From assembly GCF_000495915.1 (NCBI RefSeq), contig NZ_AOFQ01000019.1, forward strand, positions 1 to 64,000: a stretch of 64,000 nucleotides of DNA, written 5' to 3'. Of this stretch, positions 1 to 8,861 are shown piece after piece. Position 1 is the stretch's first letter; each line of letters begins with the position of its first letter. The notes below the pieces were generated by a model. The model was not told the origin of the DNA, made no database searches, and was given only the letters and a program-made list of their open reading frames with translations. Position numbers and translations under genes: made by a program. The DNA is from Stutzerimonas chloritidismutans AW-1 (GTDB lineage: Bacteria > Pseudomonadota > Gammaproteobacteria > Pseudomonadales > Pseudomonadaceae).

Positions 1-239
1 AAACGAAAAAAAAAAGCCGGTTCCATATGGCGATTCCCATCCTCTACACAAGGTAACGCCTAGCCTGCCAGACCGCCCGGGGAAGAATTCAGTGTGCCCA
101 TTTTCCAGTATCATACCGCGCTCCTTATATCGGTAACCGTTACTCCCTCCAGCATAAGCGACTGAAATTTCTGAGCAGCCGAAGTCGTTGCACTTACTCC
201 AACCTAGGCTGAGCAGAGCCGCTGGCCTAAGCATGCCCT

Positions 240-608
240 TCATAGCGAACCGCCAGGGCTGAGCAGAATGGAGAGCTGATTGGCGGAAGTATTCAGCCGC
301 TTTAAATGCTGACTGGCGGCCTGGTAGATCTCGCCGAAATGAACGGGGGAAGACAGGAAAAAGTAATGCGCGGTGATGGGTACATCGACCTGCTGGCGCA
401 GCCAGGCCAGGTAGGGCTCCACTAGCTCGGAGGGGTATGAGCAGAGCAGTTCGACGCTATCGAAGGACACCGTGTTCAGCGTCGCCAGAATCGGGCCTGC
501 CTCAGCACCTGCAACTGCCTTGAGATCATTCCCGCCAACCCAGCTGGCCAATACGCACTGCTTCTTTACCACTGTCCCTGTACTCCCGACCTCCCTATTG
601 CCCATCAA
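240..608 (-). pseudogene. Truncated RtcR-like (CARF-type) N-terminal domain of a sigma-54 regulator
   Basis: The 122-residue frame resembles the N-terminal sensor domain of RtcR-type sigma-54 regulators (a CARF-like fold in that family): it reads KKQCVLASWVGGNDLKAV, then a segment on the SPVHFGEIYQAA theme, then LSILLSPG. Full-length relatives are about 500 aa and continue into an AAA+ domain and a Fis-type HTH; here the frame breaks after LSILLSPG at about 250 and stops three codons later, so AAA+ and HTH are gone. The start is uncertain: ATG at 608, or GTG at 572 just before KKQC. The DNA at 1-240 is not the missing part. Probably an island-boundary remnant; the family call is from memory of the motif pattern. 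Confidence 0.55.
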
Positions 609-787
609 CGGGCAGGAGAAAAAATGTGCTCTGGTTCGCGCCTTGGATAGTAACCAATACGCTGATCCGGGTCTTTAACTGCCTGACTGGATGTTCAAGT
701 TGCGCTTTGCCGACAGTGGAACCGTTGATCCAAACGCAGCTCGGCGGGTGAATGGATCACGCTCGCCGCTGCCAGGGGGAGAACAAT

Positions 788-809
788 GAAGGGGCCTTTC
801 GGCCCCTTC
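788..809 (-). terminator. Hairpin just after the 94-aa gene
   Basis: GAAGGGGCC and GGCCCCTTC form a perfect 9-bp stem with a 4-nt loop, placed 6 bases beyond the stop codon of the minus-strand gene at 815. The U tract is weak (ATTGTT), so termination may be partial. Confidence 0.55.
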
Positions 810-814
810 TGCAC

Positions 815-1099
815 TTAGTTAGCCAATAAGCTTTCAAGCTTCTCGATCAGAAAGTCCAGCGGGCTACGGCCCTCCAGGCGCTTTTCGAACACTTCGTTGC
901 GGTGGTAGGCGACCCAGGTCTCGAGGGCATGCCGGTTATCCTTCTCGTAGCCGGAGCCGAGGACGCAGATAAGCTCGGTGCCATGGGGGTTCTCAAGGTA
1001 GTGACTCATAGCTGAAGCCAGATGCTTGAGGTACTTATGCTCGCGGGCCTCCATAGATGGATGCAGAGGGGTCACGTTGTCGCATTTGATCAGTTTCAT
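815..1099 (-). CDS. Hypothetical 94-aa protein downstream of integrase
   Basis: Small soluble protein of unrecognised family, with no signal peptide or membrane segment. It starts MKLIKCDNVTPLHPSMEARE and is followed directly by a hairpin terminator. It lies 11 bp downstream of the integrase stop on the same strand, so the two are probably cotranscribed. An AGGAGTTCC-type Shine-Dalgarno sits just before the ATG at 1099. Its position after int suggests an element-borne accessory gene; no function can be assigned from sequence. Confidence 0.6.
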   Translation of the reverse strand: MKLIKCDNVTPLHPSMEAREHKYLKHLASAMSHYLENPHGTELICVLGSGYEKDNRHALETWVAYHRNEVFEKRLEGRSPLDFLIEKLESLLAN

Positions 1100-1110
1100 G
1101 ATGGAACTCC

Positions 1111-2271
1111 TCAGGCCTTGAGATTGGCTTTGATCAGGTTGTCGAAGGCACTGCCATCACGGCGGGTCAGGTTGGGCACATAGCGCGAATAGACACGGAA
1201 CAGCATCTCGGTGGTGGTATGCCCCATCTGCCGGGCGATCCACTCCGGGTTTTCACCAGCCGCCAACCACAGGGTCGCGGCTGTATGACGAGTTTGGTAG
1301 GGGCGCCGCCGCCGCAACCCCAGGTGCCGCAGCAGCGGGTACCAAACCCGGTCGTTGATGTTGCGGTATGCGTGCGGCGTACCTTCGCGGGTGCAGAAGA
1401 CGAACTGCCCACTGCCGGTTTTCTCGCGATGGCCGATGAGCGCCTGATAAACCGGCTCGGACATATCGATCTCACGCTGCGAACCGTCGTTCTTGGTGTA
1501 GTCGAGCTTGCCGCCCACCCAGGTCTCACGGATCAAAATCTGCCGCCGCTGAAAGTCGACGTACTTCCACTGCAAACCATCAATTTCGGCCGTCCGCATG
1601 CCGGTGAAGAAACGCACCGTGTAGTAGTTGCGGAAATCGTCACGCACTGTGCCGAGGATCTGCAGCACCTCATCCAGAGTGAAGGGCTCCACGTCTGTCT
1701 TGGGGACTTTCAGTGATTTGATGTTGAGGTATGGCGAGGTAAACTCGAAGCGGTCAGCTGCCTCACTAAGGATCATGCGCAATGGCGTCATGATGTGGTT
1801 GATTCGCGTCGCTGTCAGACTCTGACCTTTCTGCCCGGGGACTTTGCCGAGTGCCGAGCGGAATGACAGAAGTTCTGCTTTGGTGATGGCGCTGACCTCT
1901 TTCTTAGCGAACTCAGGCAGCAAATGCTTATCAAGGGTAAGGCGCACGGTTTTGGCGTGCGTATCACGCCATTCGACCCTCATCTCCTCAAACCACAGTT
2001 CTGCAAAATCCTTGAACAGTGGTGTTTTCAGCGATGCACAGCCAGCCTGCAGCCGACTGATCTCTAGCACTTTGCTGCTTTGGGGGAAGTAGGTGGCGTA
2101 GTCGAAGCTCCCAAGGGTAATTTCCGCTTCGATGCGCTCCAGGATCTTCTCGAGCTTTTTCCGGTTAGCGGGCGTATCAGGCAGCGTGGTCTGCTCGCGG
2201 CAGCGCTGATCCAGGTAGGTGAAGTCAAAGAACAACTTCTCGTTGTCGGCGCGGGCACGAATCTTACCCAT
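1111..2271 (-). CDS. int: Tyrosine integrase with N-terminal Arm domain (DUF3596-like)
   Basis: Site-specific recombinase of the lambda-integrase class, 386 aa from the chosen start. The first ~65 residues (MGKIRARADNEKLFFDF...) match the Arm-DNA-binding DUF3596 pattern. Catalytic residues seen in order: Arg in TGMRTAEI, Lys in TKNDGSQREI, Arg in YQTRHTAA (Tyr replaces the usual box-II His), His in MGHTTTEM, and the nucleophile Tyr in FRVYSRY. A longer frame reaches 2376, but it would overlap the excisionase gene by over 100 bp; the ATG at 2271 overlaps it by only 8 bp and begins at the conserved domain. Likely drives integration and excision of the left part of the island. Confidence 0.85.
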   Translation of the reverse strand: MGKIRARADNEKLFFDFTYLDQRCREQTTLPDTPANRKKLEKILERIEAEITLGSFDYATYFPQSSKVLEISRLQAGCASLKTPLFKDFAELWFEEMRVEWRDTHAKTVRLTLDKHLLPEFAKKEVSAITKAELLSFRSALGKVPGQKGQSLTATRINHIMTPLRMILSEAADRFEFTSPYLNIKSLKVPKTDVEPFTLDEVLQILGTVRDDFRNYYTVRFFTGMRTAEIDGLQWKYVDFQRRQILIRETWVGGKLDYTKNDGSQREIDMSEPVYQALIGHREKTGSGQFVFCTREGTPHAYRNINDRVWYPLLRHLGLRRRRPYQTRHTAATLWLAAGENPEWIARQMGHTTTEMLFRVYSRYVPNLTRRDGSAFDNLIKANLKA

Positions 2272-2497
2272 GGCAGATGCCCCCGCCGGCCATAGGAACC
2301 AGCCCGGAAGTCCGCGAGAATTTCTGCATGTCTTCTTCGACGGCTTCCCAGATGAAAAGGATCTTGCGGCCGCCAAAGGGGCGGAAGTAGTGGATCCCCT
2401 CGAGCAGGACTGAATCTTTCAAGCGATTACGGATGGTGCGCGCGTCGTACTTCATGCGCGTGGCCAACTCTTCGGTAGTCAGGTATGTGTGAGACAT
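2264..2497 (-). CDS. Excisionase-like small winged-HTH protein
   Basis: 77-aa protein beginning MSHTYLTTEELATRMKYDA, a helix-turn-helix typical of excisionase/AlpA-like directionality factors (TxEEvAxxxxxxxxTVRN pattern), followed by FGGRKILFIWEAVE. It immediately precedes and overlaps the integrase gene, the usual order for xis-int. It would bend DNA at the attachment sites and favour excision. It may also be regulated from the palindrome cluster upstream. Confidence 0.7.
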   Translation of the reverse strand: MSHTYLTTEELATRMKYDARTIRNRLKDSVLLEGIHYFRPFGGRKILFIWEAVEEDMQKFSRTSGLVPMAGGGICHG

Positions 2498-2536
2498 GGC
2501 TATGCCCTCTCTGCTAAATTGAACGTCAGCGGATTC

Positions 2537-2632
2537 TTATGAGCTTCTGAAAACTCATAATGATCTCCTGCAGATCAATATAACGCTCATTTTGAGCTTT
2601 GCAAGGGCAAAATGATCTTCTGAAGATCATTT
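2537..2632. promoter_or_regulatory. Cluster of four palindromic operators between xis and XRE regulator
   Basis: Four dyads lie in 96 bp: 2537-2560 (TTATGAG/CTCATAA arms), 2561-2577 (TGATCT-CCTGC-AGATCA), 2585-2597 (GCTCA-TTT-TGAGC) and 2610-2632 (centre ATGATCTTCTGAAGATCAT, perfect). The region separates divergent genes, so these are best read as operators of the adjacent XRE-type regulator controlling both itself and xis-int. The last dyad ends 13 bp before the XRE start codon. Confidence 0.7.
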
Positions 2633-2645
2633 TTCGGAGATTAGA

Positions 2646-2858
2646 ATGGTCAAGTGCCATTTATCTCGCTTACTGGGCGAGCGGAAGCTGAAAATCAGTG
2701 ACGTAGTCAGGGACACAGGGATGAATCGCGGAACCCTCACGCGGCTCTATCACGAGACCGCGCAGCGGGTGGAGCTCAAGGACCTAGAAACGATCTGCCA
2801 GTACCTGAACTGCCAGGTGGGCGATTTGCTGGAACTGCAGGATGATCCGGAGGGCTGA
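2646..2858 (+). CDS. XRE/Cro-type small DNA-binding regulator
   Basis: 70-aa protein that is essentially one helix-turn-helix domain: KISDVVRDTGMNRGTLTRLY and then LKDLETICQYLNCQVGDLLE, the Cro/CI HTH_26 arrangement typical of small element-borne repressors. It is divergent from xis-int and separated by the palindrome cluster, so it probably represses its own promoter and the integration module. TCGGAGATTAG just upstream provides a ribosome-binding site. Confidence 0.8.
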   Translation: MVKCHLSRLLGERKLKISDVVRDTGMNRGTLTRLYHETAQRVELKDLETICQYLNCQVGDLLELQDDPEG

Positions 2859-2870
2859 ATGCCCACCCTT

Positions 2871-5800
2871 TCATGCTCGGAAATGCCAGTCGATCGAAGT
2901 CATCAGAAAGAGGTAGCGCAATGCTGCGCCGGAATGATGGTTCCTTTCCTGATCAGTGAAACCCGCACCTGTAAGGCGTAGCCTAGCGCGGATCCCGAGG
3001 TGCATATTCTCAACAAGCCTGTTCTCGGGCACCTGCTCTATAAACTTCAAACGGGGCTTCCGTAACACTTTTCGCCAAAGGCTTTTGGTTCGCTTGGGTG
3101 TGCGCTCATCGTAAATGATGAACTCAATATCGGCAGAAGGAATGCGCAGCTCAGACAGCACCCATAGGTACTCTCGAACGCTCTGCTCATCCTGCCCAGA
3201 GTGGAATCGCAGCGTGGTATCGCTCGCCCAGCAGCGCTCGACGAAGTCATCCAGAACCCTGTTAGTTTTTGCCTTATATCTGCCGTCAAGCAATCGGTAG
3301 AGCCGGTCAGCGTAGGCAGCTACGCCAGCTAAACCTCCGTGTCTGGGCGGCCTGGGCACCAGCTCAACTTTACCGTTCGGGTCGCAAGTCGCCGAACCGC
3401 TAAGGCGGTGCTTACCAAGCTGACGGATATACCTTGCCCGCTCCAGCATGGCCGATCGATCCGCATCGGAAAACTCCACCCAGTCCATGTTGACCGACTG
3501 TCCTGATGCTTCCGCGTACGCTTGGTATGCGAGCATGGACGAGATGTCATTCATCCTTGTCAGAGCCCTCCCTTCGCCATTCGATTCTATGGGGCTCATC
3601 GGGTAGCTGACTTTGCGACGTTTACTGCGTTTGTATACCCCGATACGACCGATGATGCGCCGCATATGGCGGATCTCAGCTGGCAACCCTGGCGCAGCCA
3701 AATCTTCTGGCTTACTTGGCAGGCTGACCCCGGCAATTTTTGCGATGACATGGCCAGGGGGCCAAAACTTGGGCTCCCATTGCCAGCACAACGCCGATAG
3801 CCAAGACATGCAGTGCACATAGTGCAGCAGCGACGTCTTGGGGCTCGCATGGCCGAGCACAGCGCTGGTGATATGGATTACACGGCGGGTGGCGGCTTTC
3901 CGGGAATGGAAAAACGCATTATTTAACCTTTCTGCATCCAGCAACCACGCCATCGTCTGAGATTGCTCACCGAAGAGAAGTCGAGCGTTCTCGCATGCCC
4001 CTAACGCTGTGGCGGCCAGCTTGAAGGTGAGCCAGGTTGCAGCCGAGTGCCGCAGGTGGTGGTAGTGCATATCGGAGCATCTTGTAACCCGGCGGAGGGA
4101 GGCATGAATTGCAGGTAACAAGGTGGATTCGGAAACCCATCGTGTCTGCAGCTCGGGGATACAGAACAGAAATTCCGAATATGGACTTTTCTCCTCTTCG
4201 TCATCACGCAACCGCGCCAGGCGCTCTATCAGCTGCAGCTCATCTGGCTCGAGCAACACATGGAGTGGCAGCGTACGCGTTGAGTTGCGCGTTTTGAGCG
4301 CACGCTGAGAATGGGGGCGAATATGCAGAGCCGCGGGAAGGTTGAGCGCGGTTCGCTGCTCAGCCGATAGCGGCTTCAGGTTCGGATGCCGTCTACGCAG
4401 TGCAGCTGCACGTGCGGCAGAGAGCGTCGGTAACTGCAGATCGCGGCGCAGCAACTTCAGCGACTCATTACGCCGCAATCCCAGTCGGTATCCGAAAATC
4501 ACCACAGCCTGCGCGACCATAGCAATACGCGGTGAGCGATGGCTTAGCGGGCCTGTGGCCAGGTCTCGCAGCACCTGACGATATTGCTCTTCATTGATGA
4601 TCTGGGCATCAACGAACTGAGGCGTTTTCCCAATACCCAATGCGGCATAGGGGCTGATTGGTGGATAGGAGAAGCTGTTTTGCAGGTATCCATGAAACTC
4701 CAGCAGGCCCTTGGCTAGGTTTCTCCTCATTGGCGCCGTGGGTTGTACCTCCAGCAGCGTTTCATACAACTCCTCTAACGCGTCCGGCGGAACATCTAGA
4801 ATCGACCCAACAGACAGCAAATTGTCCAATCCTATACCGACGTCTCTAACATAGTTGGCAACCGTTTTGGACTGCAAAGGGTTGCCATAGAACGAGCGGC
4901 CATGAAGCAGAAACGATGCCCAACCGGTGATCAATTCTTCTAGCGTCGTAGGTACCTGCTCAACCTCCAGTACCGAAACCCGTCCTCTACGGACCTGCCG
5001 ACATAACGTCGTCAGCCATCCCGGAACTCGTTGTTCGGGCCTACCCAGCCGATGCTTTTTACGTTTGCTTTTTTGTTCATGATTTGAAGACGATCTGTCA
5101 CCTTGCAGATGCAGCCATGAGTCCGCCAAGACAGAATGCGTCACGTAACCGTATCTGGTGGTGTAATTGATCAACAGCTGCGGTAGCTGCGTTTGGCGCT
5201 TGATACGCAGCAGCTCAAACAGTCGACTGAGAGACGCGGGTTGGCTCTGATTATCTACCCCACCTACGGCCAATGCCGCCTGAATACAGTGAAGTTTTCC
5301 GTCCCTCTTGGACAGATAAGGTCTCAATTCACTTAGATCTGGAGCGCAACGGGACAACAGTGCCAGTGTCATCGGATCTGGGAACCATTGCCTACTCTCA
5401 GCCTCGGATTGCCCACGGATTGAAAGCTTGAGCCGGAACTCTGGTATCCCAGATACCCAAATAATCTGACCTACATCAAGCTGGGTCAGCGCATTTAGCT
5501 GGGGGATGTCCATCAGCGCGCCATAGTAGGCGGCGCTCAGCAGGAGTAGCCCAACCCGGCAGTGGGGGGTGAGTTGCTCCAGGTCGTGTCTCAGCGCCCG
5601 TTCCAGCGAATCGATCACGTCTCGACTGGCTGAGATGTTCTCTGCTGTATACAAGTCGGGATTGATTGGATTTGCGGGACGCCGCGTGTCGATCGCTATG
5701 TGGGCAAGCGGCAGGCTCGGGTTGAATCGCCGCGCCCGGCTTGTTACGTCTCGCAGTGCATTGCGTAATGTCGAGCTTTCAAGCTGATTCTCAAGCTCCC

Positions 5801-5984
5801 GCATCTTTTCGACAGGAAAATTTCTCAGCGAACGTTTACCGCAGAGCCATTCTCCGATGACATTGTTGGAGTCTCTGCAGCGCTCCTTGAGCGTCTGAAG
5901 AAATTCGCTCTTCCATTCTGGATCGTATTTTTCAGGACTCCAAATTGCTGACAGCATTTCCTCAGAAAGGGTCGAAATGGTCAT
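2871..5984 (-). CDS. Giant tyrosine recombinase, 1037 aa
   Basis: Large protein with a complete tyrosine-recombinase catalytic set in its middle third: Arg in LGLRRNESLKL, beta-hairpin Lys in ALKTRNSTRTLPL, HLRHSAATW (H-x-L-R-H), His in LGHASPKTS and Tyr in LLHYVH. About 450 residues precede it and about 300 follow, including basic stretches, so it is far longer than phage integrases. The start ATG (5984) overlaps the stop of the upstream 833-aa gene in ATGA, with GGAGG inside that gene, indicating translational coupling. Likely the active recombinase of a two-gene mobile module. Relation to recombinase-trio or gamma-mobile-trio elements is possible but unproven. Confidence 0.75.
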   Translation of the reverse strand: MTISTLSEEMLSAIWSPEKYDPEWKSEFLQTLKERCRDSNNVIGEWLCGKRSLRNFPVEKMRELENQLESSTLRNALRDVTSRARRFNPSLPLAHIAIDTRRPANPINPDLYTAENISASRDVIDSLERALRHDLEQLTPHCRVGLLLLSAAYYGALMDIPQLNALTQLDVGQIIWVSGIPEFRLKLSIRGQSEAESRQWFPDPMTLALLSRCAPDLSELRPYLSKRDGKLHCIQAALAVGGVDNQSQPASLSRLFELLRIKRQTQLPQLLINYTTRYGYVTHSVLADSWLHLQGDRSSSNHEQKSKRKKHRLGRPEQRVPGWLTTLCRQVRRGRVSVLEVEQVPTTLEELITGWASFLLHGRSFYGNPLQSKTVANYVRDVGIGLDNLLSVGSILDVPPDALEELYETLLEVQPTAPMRRNLAKGLLEFHGYLQNSFSYPPISPYAALGIGKTPQFVDAQIINEEQYRQVLRDLATGPLSHRSPRIAMVAQAVVIFGYRLGLRRNESLKLLRRDLQLPTLSAARAAALRRRHPNLKPLSAEQRTALNLPAALHIRPHSQRALKTRNSTRTLPLHVLLEPDELQLIERLARLRDDEEEKSPYSEFLFCIPELQTRWVSESTLLPAIHASLRRVTRCSDMHYHHLRHSAATWLTFKLAATALGACENARLLFGEQSQTMAWLLDAERLNNAFFHSRKAATRRVIHITSAVLGHASPKTSLLHYVHCMSWLSALCWQWEPKFWPPGHVIAKIAGVSLPSKPEDLAAPGLPAEIRHMRRIIGRIGVYKRSKRRKVSYPMSPIESNGEGRALTRMNDISSMLAYQAYAEASGQSVNMDWVEFSDADRSAMLERARYIRQLGKHRLSGSATCDPNGKVELVPRPPRHGGLAGVAAYADRLYRLLDGRYKAKTNRVLDDFVERCWASDTTLRFHSGQDEQSVREYLWVLSELRIPSADIEFIIYDERTPKRTKSLWRKVLRKPRLKFIEQVPENRLVENMHLGIRARLRLTGAGFTDQERNHHSGAALRYLFLMTSIDWHFRA

Positions 5985-8482
5985 TTAGCCTCCTTAACTA
6001 GGTGGCTGTTGCGAACCATCCAACCGAGCTCTCTCATCAGCGGCAATAAATACGCATGGAGGCTCTGGACATAAGCGCCAGGACAAAAGCTTGAGAACGA
6101 CTCTTGGGGCGCCTCGCCATGCAGCCAGTGCCCCATGAATGCGGCAAGCGTTTCAGGCGGGCACCCACGCTCTGCGAGCTCGGTCCTCAGCAACTTGCGG
6201 AAACCGTTCACTGGATGGGGTGTAAAACCAACCACCTGCCGCATATATGCGTCGATATGTGACGGACGGATTTCCTCGTAGTACAGCCGATTGTCATCAG
6301 CAAACCACAGGAAAAAACCGGACCTAGGAGGAGTCTGTGCAGGTAGGCCGTATTTGAACTTCACACGAATTGCACAGCAGTGCGCGTCGTATGCCTCTAG
6401 CTGCCGACGCAGTAGCTCAGGCATCACTACCAGACGGCTCATGTGACCGTCATCTGCGCCTTTATCGCCCAGTGCGCCGTGGCCACTTCGTTGCTCGAAC
6501 TCTTCCACTGCTTTTAGCGGGTTGCGGATGGCTCGACACGCGGTCGCCATTAGGAACATGAGGATGGTCCAGAGCGTCAGGCAGTTGTGCCAATGAATCA
6601 GCTCTTGAATATCTTTTCGTGGGCGTTTGCGCAGCACTGCGAGCAATGCTTCAAGATTGTTTTTCACAGCGCTAAGTTTCAGACAATTTCGGGCACCAAC
6701 CGCCATCTCTGAAGAGCTAATGACGTTAGTAACTGGCGCCTCCAAACCTACTGTGCCGTAAATAGCGGTTAATACATTTCGCACTGAATGACAATAGAGG
6801 CTGCGTAGGTGATCAACGCTGTATTGGGTGTAATAAAGCGCAGTATTAGCCGACAGGCAAGGCAGCCCGGACAACATCGTGGCCGCAACCACATCGTGTG
6901 TATCGGTGATTATTTGGCGATGTAAATAGGAACGAATCTTGTGAACTGTATATCGCGGGTCACCTCCCCCCAATTCTTTCAAGAGGACACGAACTTCGCT
7001 CTCAATTTTCTTAACTTTCCCGGCAAATACGGCCGTTCCGGTCGTAGATGGCAGCGCTCTGACTCCCAATACTAACGTCGCGGCTCCCACCATATCCGGT
7101 ACTGAAACTGCCGCCCCCCTCTTTCGAACCGTTTCAGGGGGCAGTTGCTCCTCCGCAGCGTAATCTGGTGTAGGTATTAAAAACCTGAACTCAGCAGACT
7201 CCAAGTCTTTAGCAGGTATAAGCTCAAACGCCACCCGCGGGCGCGCGCCGCCCTCAGAGATCTGTAGTTTTGTGCAATCCTCAAGTGACCTGCCGAACCA
7301 GAGCATGAGATGTAGGGCGAGTAGCGCCTCCATGCGCGTACGGATGCCTACCTGCTCTGGCAGTGGCGCTGTGCGGAACCGCTCCCGGCACTGCAGAAAT
7401 TCATCAGTGACGCTGAACAGGAGATTTGCTAATTCGGGCAACGTCAGCAGGTTGAATCCGAACGGTAAGAACTGCCGAGCGCGGGCAATATGGGCGAGGA
7501 TTCCCTGATGGCTGAGCAACTCGGCGACATAGGGCCTGACTTCGCCGCCGGTATCGATCAAACAGAGTTCATCTGGCGCAGTGATTTCGCCGTCGGGCAA
7601 TTCTTCGTCGAAATCATGGTCTAACCGTGGAACAACAAAACTAATATGGCCTGGCAGTAGATCGGGATCGTCCGGATCATCAAGAGGGAACTTGGTTACC
7701 CCTTGACTTACTACCACACCTAATCCGGAGCGGACTGGCATCCTGCCTCGATGATTGCCACCACCACCACGACGCTCAGGTGGCTGATCGCCCCCGCAAT
7801 AACGAACTAGCCGGGTAACAGCAGGAAAGGCATCAGCATGGACGTCGACTGAAATACTGGGATCGAAAACTGTGCAGCTCCGCATAAATATGGCTGGACT
7901 AGACCAAATATTTAGCTCTGCAGGGACGGTCAGTAGTTCCTTCGCGCAAAGCGTACGCAGCTTGAGATATGCATTGTATTTCTGGCCGCGAAGGTCCGAT
8001 GCACCAGAGCTCTCCTGATGCGCCACCAGTAGCTGTCCTACAAGCCGGTAGTAATCTGGCGCGCCATCAACATCGGCCGGCTCATGCCATAACATTGCAT
8101 ACGGGAAAGCGTAATCCTGGACGCCCTGTCCAATGATTGGATTACGCCTGCGCGCCTCATCTCCGGAAAAAAAACGAGGGCCCAGGGCTGAGATGAACCG
8201 CGGATTGCTCCTATTAGAAATTATCCAGTGACACTCATGCCGCCAGACCACGGGATCAAAATCACCGACGAACAGAACCGGCGGCTTTTCCATTTCATTC
8301 AGCGCGTTTAACAACCCTTGGATTATTCGGGGAAAATCTATGAGCTGAGGATGAGCATCTATAAATTTCAGAATCTCTGTTATGACAGTTACGTCACGCC
8401 CGGACCCTGCTGCCAGCTGTAGCAGCTCTTTGAATGTGGTTTCGCAGCCGGCATCCCTTGGCTGGCTTAGTGAGTTCGACAT
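5981..8482 (-). CDS. Companion recombinase-like protein, 833 aa, degenerate active site
   Basis: The C-terminal third has the layout of a tyrosine-recombinase catalytic domain: Arg in TACRAIRNPLKA, a box-II-like NGFRKLLRTEL, then MGHWLHGEAPQES and a distal Tyr in PGAYVQSL. The box-II His and the spacing to Tyr do not match the canonical HxxR...Y, so it may be a structural partner rather than a strand-cleaving enzyme. The N-terminal ~500 residues are unrecognised. Cotranscribed and translationally coupled with the 1037-aa recombinase. It starts with ATG at 8482 (MSNSLSQPRD), about 120 bp from a 34-bp palindrome. Confidence 0.65.
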   Translation of the reverse strand: MSNSLSQPRDAGCETTFKELLQLAAGSGRDVTVITEILKFIDAHPQLIDFPRIIQGLLNALNEMEKPPVLFVGDFDPVVWRHECHWIISNRSNPRFISALGPRFFSGDEARRRNPIIGQGVQDYAFPYAMLWHEPADVDGAPDYYRLVGQLLVAHQESSGASDLRGQKYNAYLKLRTLCAKELLTVPAELNIWSSPAIFMRSCTVFDPSISVDVHADAFPAVTRLVRYCGGDQPPERRGGGGNHRGRMPVRSGLGVVVSQGVTKFPLDDPDDPDLLPGHISFVVPRLDHDFDEELPDGEITAPDELCLIDTGGEVRPYVAELLSHQGILAHIARARQFLPFGFNLLTLPELANLLFSVTDEFLQCRERFRTAPLPEQVGIRTRMEALLALHLMLWFGRSLEDCTKLQISEGGARPRVAFELIPAKDLESAEFRFLIPTPDYAAEEQLPPETVRKRGAAVSVPDMVGAATLVLGVRALPSTTGTAVFAGKVKKIESEVRVLLKELGGGDPRYTVHKIRSYLHRQIITDTHDVVAATMLSGLPCLSANTALYYTQYSVDHLRSLYCHSVRNVLTAIYGTVGLEAPVTNVISSSEMAVGARNCLKLSAVKNNLEALLAVLRKRPRKDIQELIHWHNCLTLWTILMFLMATACRAIRNPLKAVEEFEQRSGHGALGDKGADDGHMSRLVVMPELLRRQLEAYDAHCCAIRVKFKYGLPAQTPPRSGFFLWFADDNRLYYEEIRPSHIDAYMRQVVGFTPHPVNGFRKLLRTELAERGCPPETLAAFMGHWLHGEAPQESFSSFCPGAYVQSLHAYLLPLMRELGWMVRNSHLVKEAK

Positions 8483-8598
8483 CAGCTAGTCCTATCGTGT
8501 GAGTACTAGCTAATAGTGCTAAGCCGAAGTCCCCCAATTCGGGCATGCCATGGAAATCCAGAAGCTGGTTCTGATTTTTCAGAATCGGCTGACACCAC

Positions 8599-8632
8599 AC
8601 CTGGTTTTCCGCGCATGCGCGGAAAACCAGGT
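8599..8632. repeat. Perfect 34-bp palindrome
   Basis: Each half runs ACCTGGTTTTCCGCGCA and is followed by its exact complement, with no mismatch over 34 bp and the centre at GCATGC. Size and symmetry are like lox/dif-type recombinase sites (two binding arms around a short core). The core CCGCGCATGCGCGG recurs 52 bp away at 8661-8674. It could be a recombination site or an operator of the neighbouring HTH protein; a terminator is unlikely because there is no T tract. Confidence 0.75.
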
Positions 8633-8660
8633 CGATACGCCGAGTATTCTCACACGGATT

Positions 8661-8697
8661 CCGCGCATGCGCGGGTTGGAAGCGCTGCAGCTTCCAA
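8661..8697. repeat. Second CCGCGCATGCGCGG core plus adjacent dyad
   Basis: 8661-8674 repeats the 14-bp palindromic core of the larger palindrome. 8676-8697 is a separate dyad with TTGGAAGC/GCTTCCAA arms around 6 bp. Centre-to-centre distance to the larger palindrome is 52 bp. Confidence 0.6.
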
Positions 8698-8861
8698 AGT
8701 CGAGGCCATCCCCCTCCAGGCACTAGACATAGGGCCGCCCGCTCACTATTCGATAATATTTTCGGTGCCTAGGCATATCGAACTGGAATCGGTGCACTTG
8801 CTCTGAGCACTACCTCATAGAGCGGTGAATTTCTCGCCTGCTCAAAATGGAGGAAATGCAC

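Larger units (their letters stand above)
8483..8861. other. Divergent intergenic region of the recombinase module
   Basis: No credible gene lies here; frames on both strands are made by palindromes. It holds the 34-bp palindrome at 8599-8632, a second copy of its GC-rich core at 8661-8674 and an 8-bp-arm dyad at 8676-8697. It must contain the promoters of the recombinase pair (minus) and the HTH protein (plus). Confidence 0.6.

Noticed and set aside
1-820. tRNA attachment site for the integrase
   Set aside because: No cloverleaf or tRNA 3' end was found near the integrase; the target site remains unknown.
8599-8697. Possible CRISPR (the GC-rich core resembles a type I-E repeat stem)
   Set aside because: Only two core copies, 52 bp apart, with different flanks and no third unit or cas genes; the first copy is a full 34-bp palindrome.
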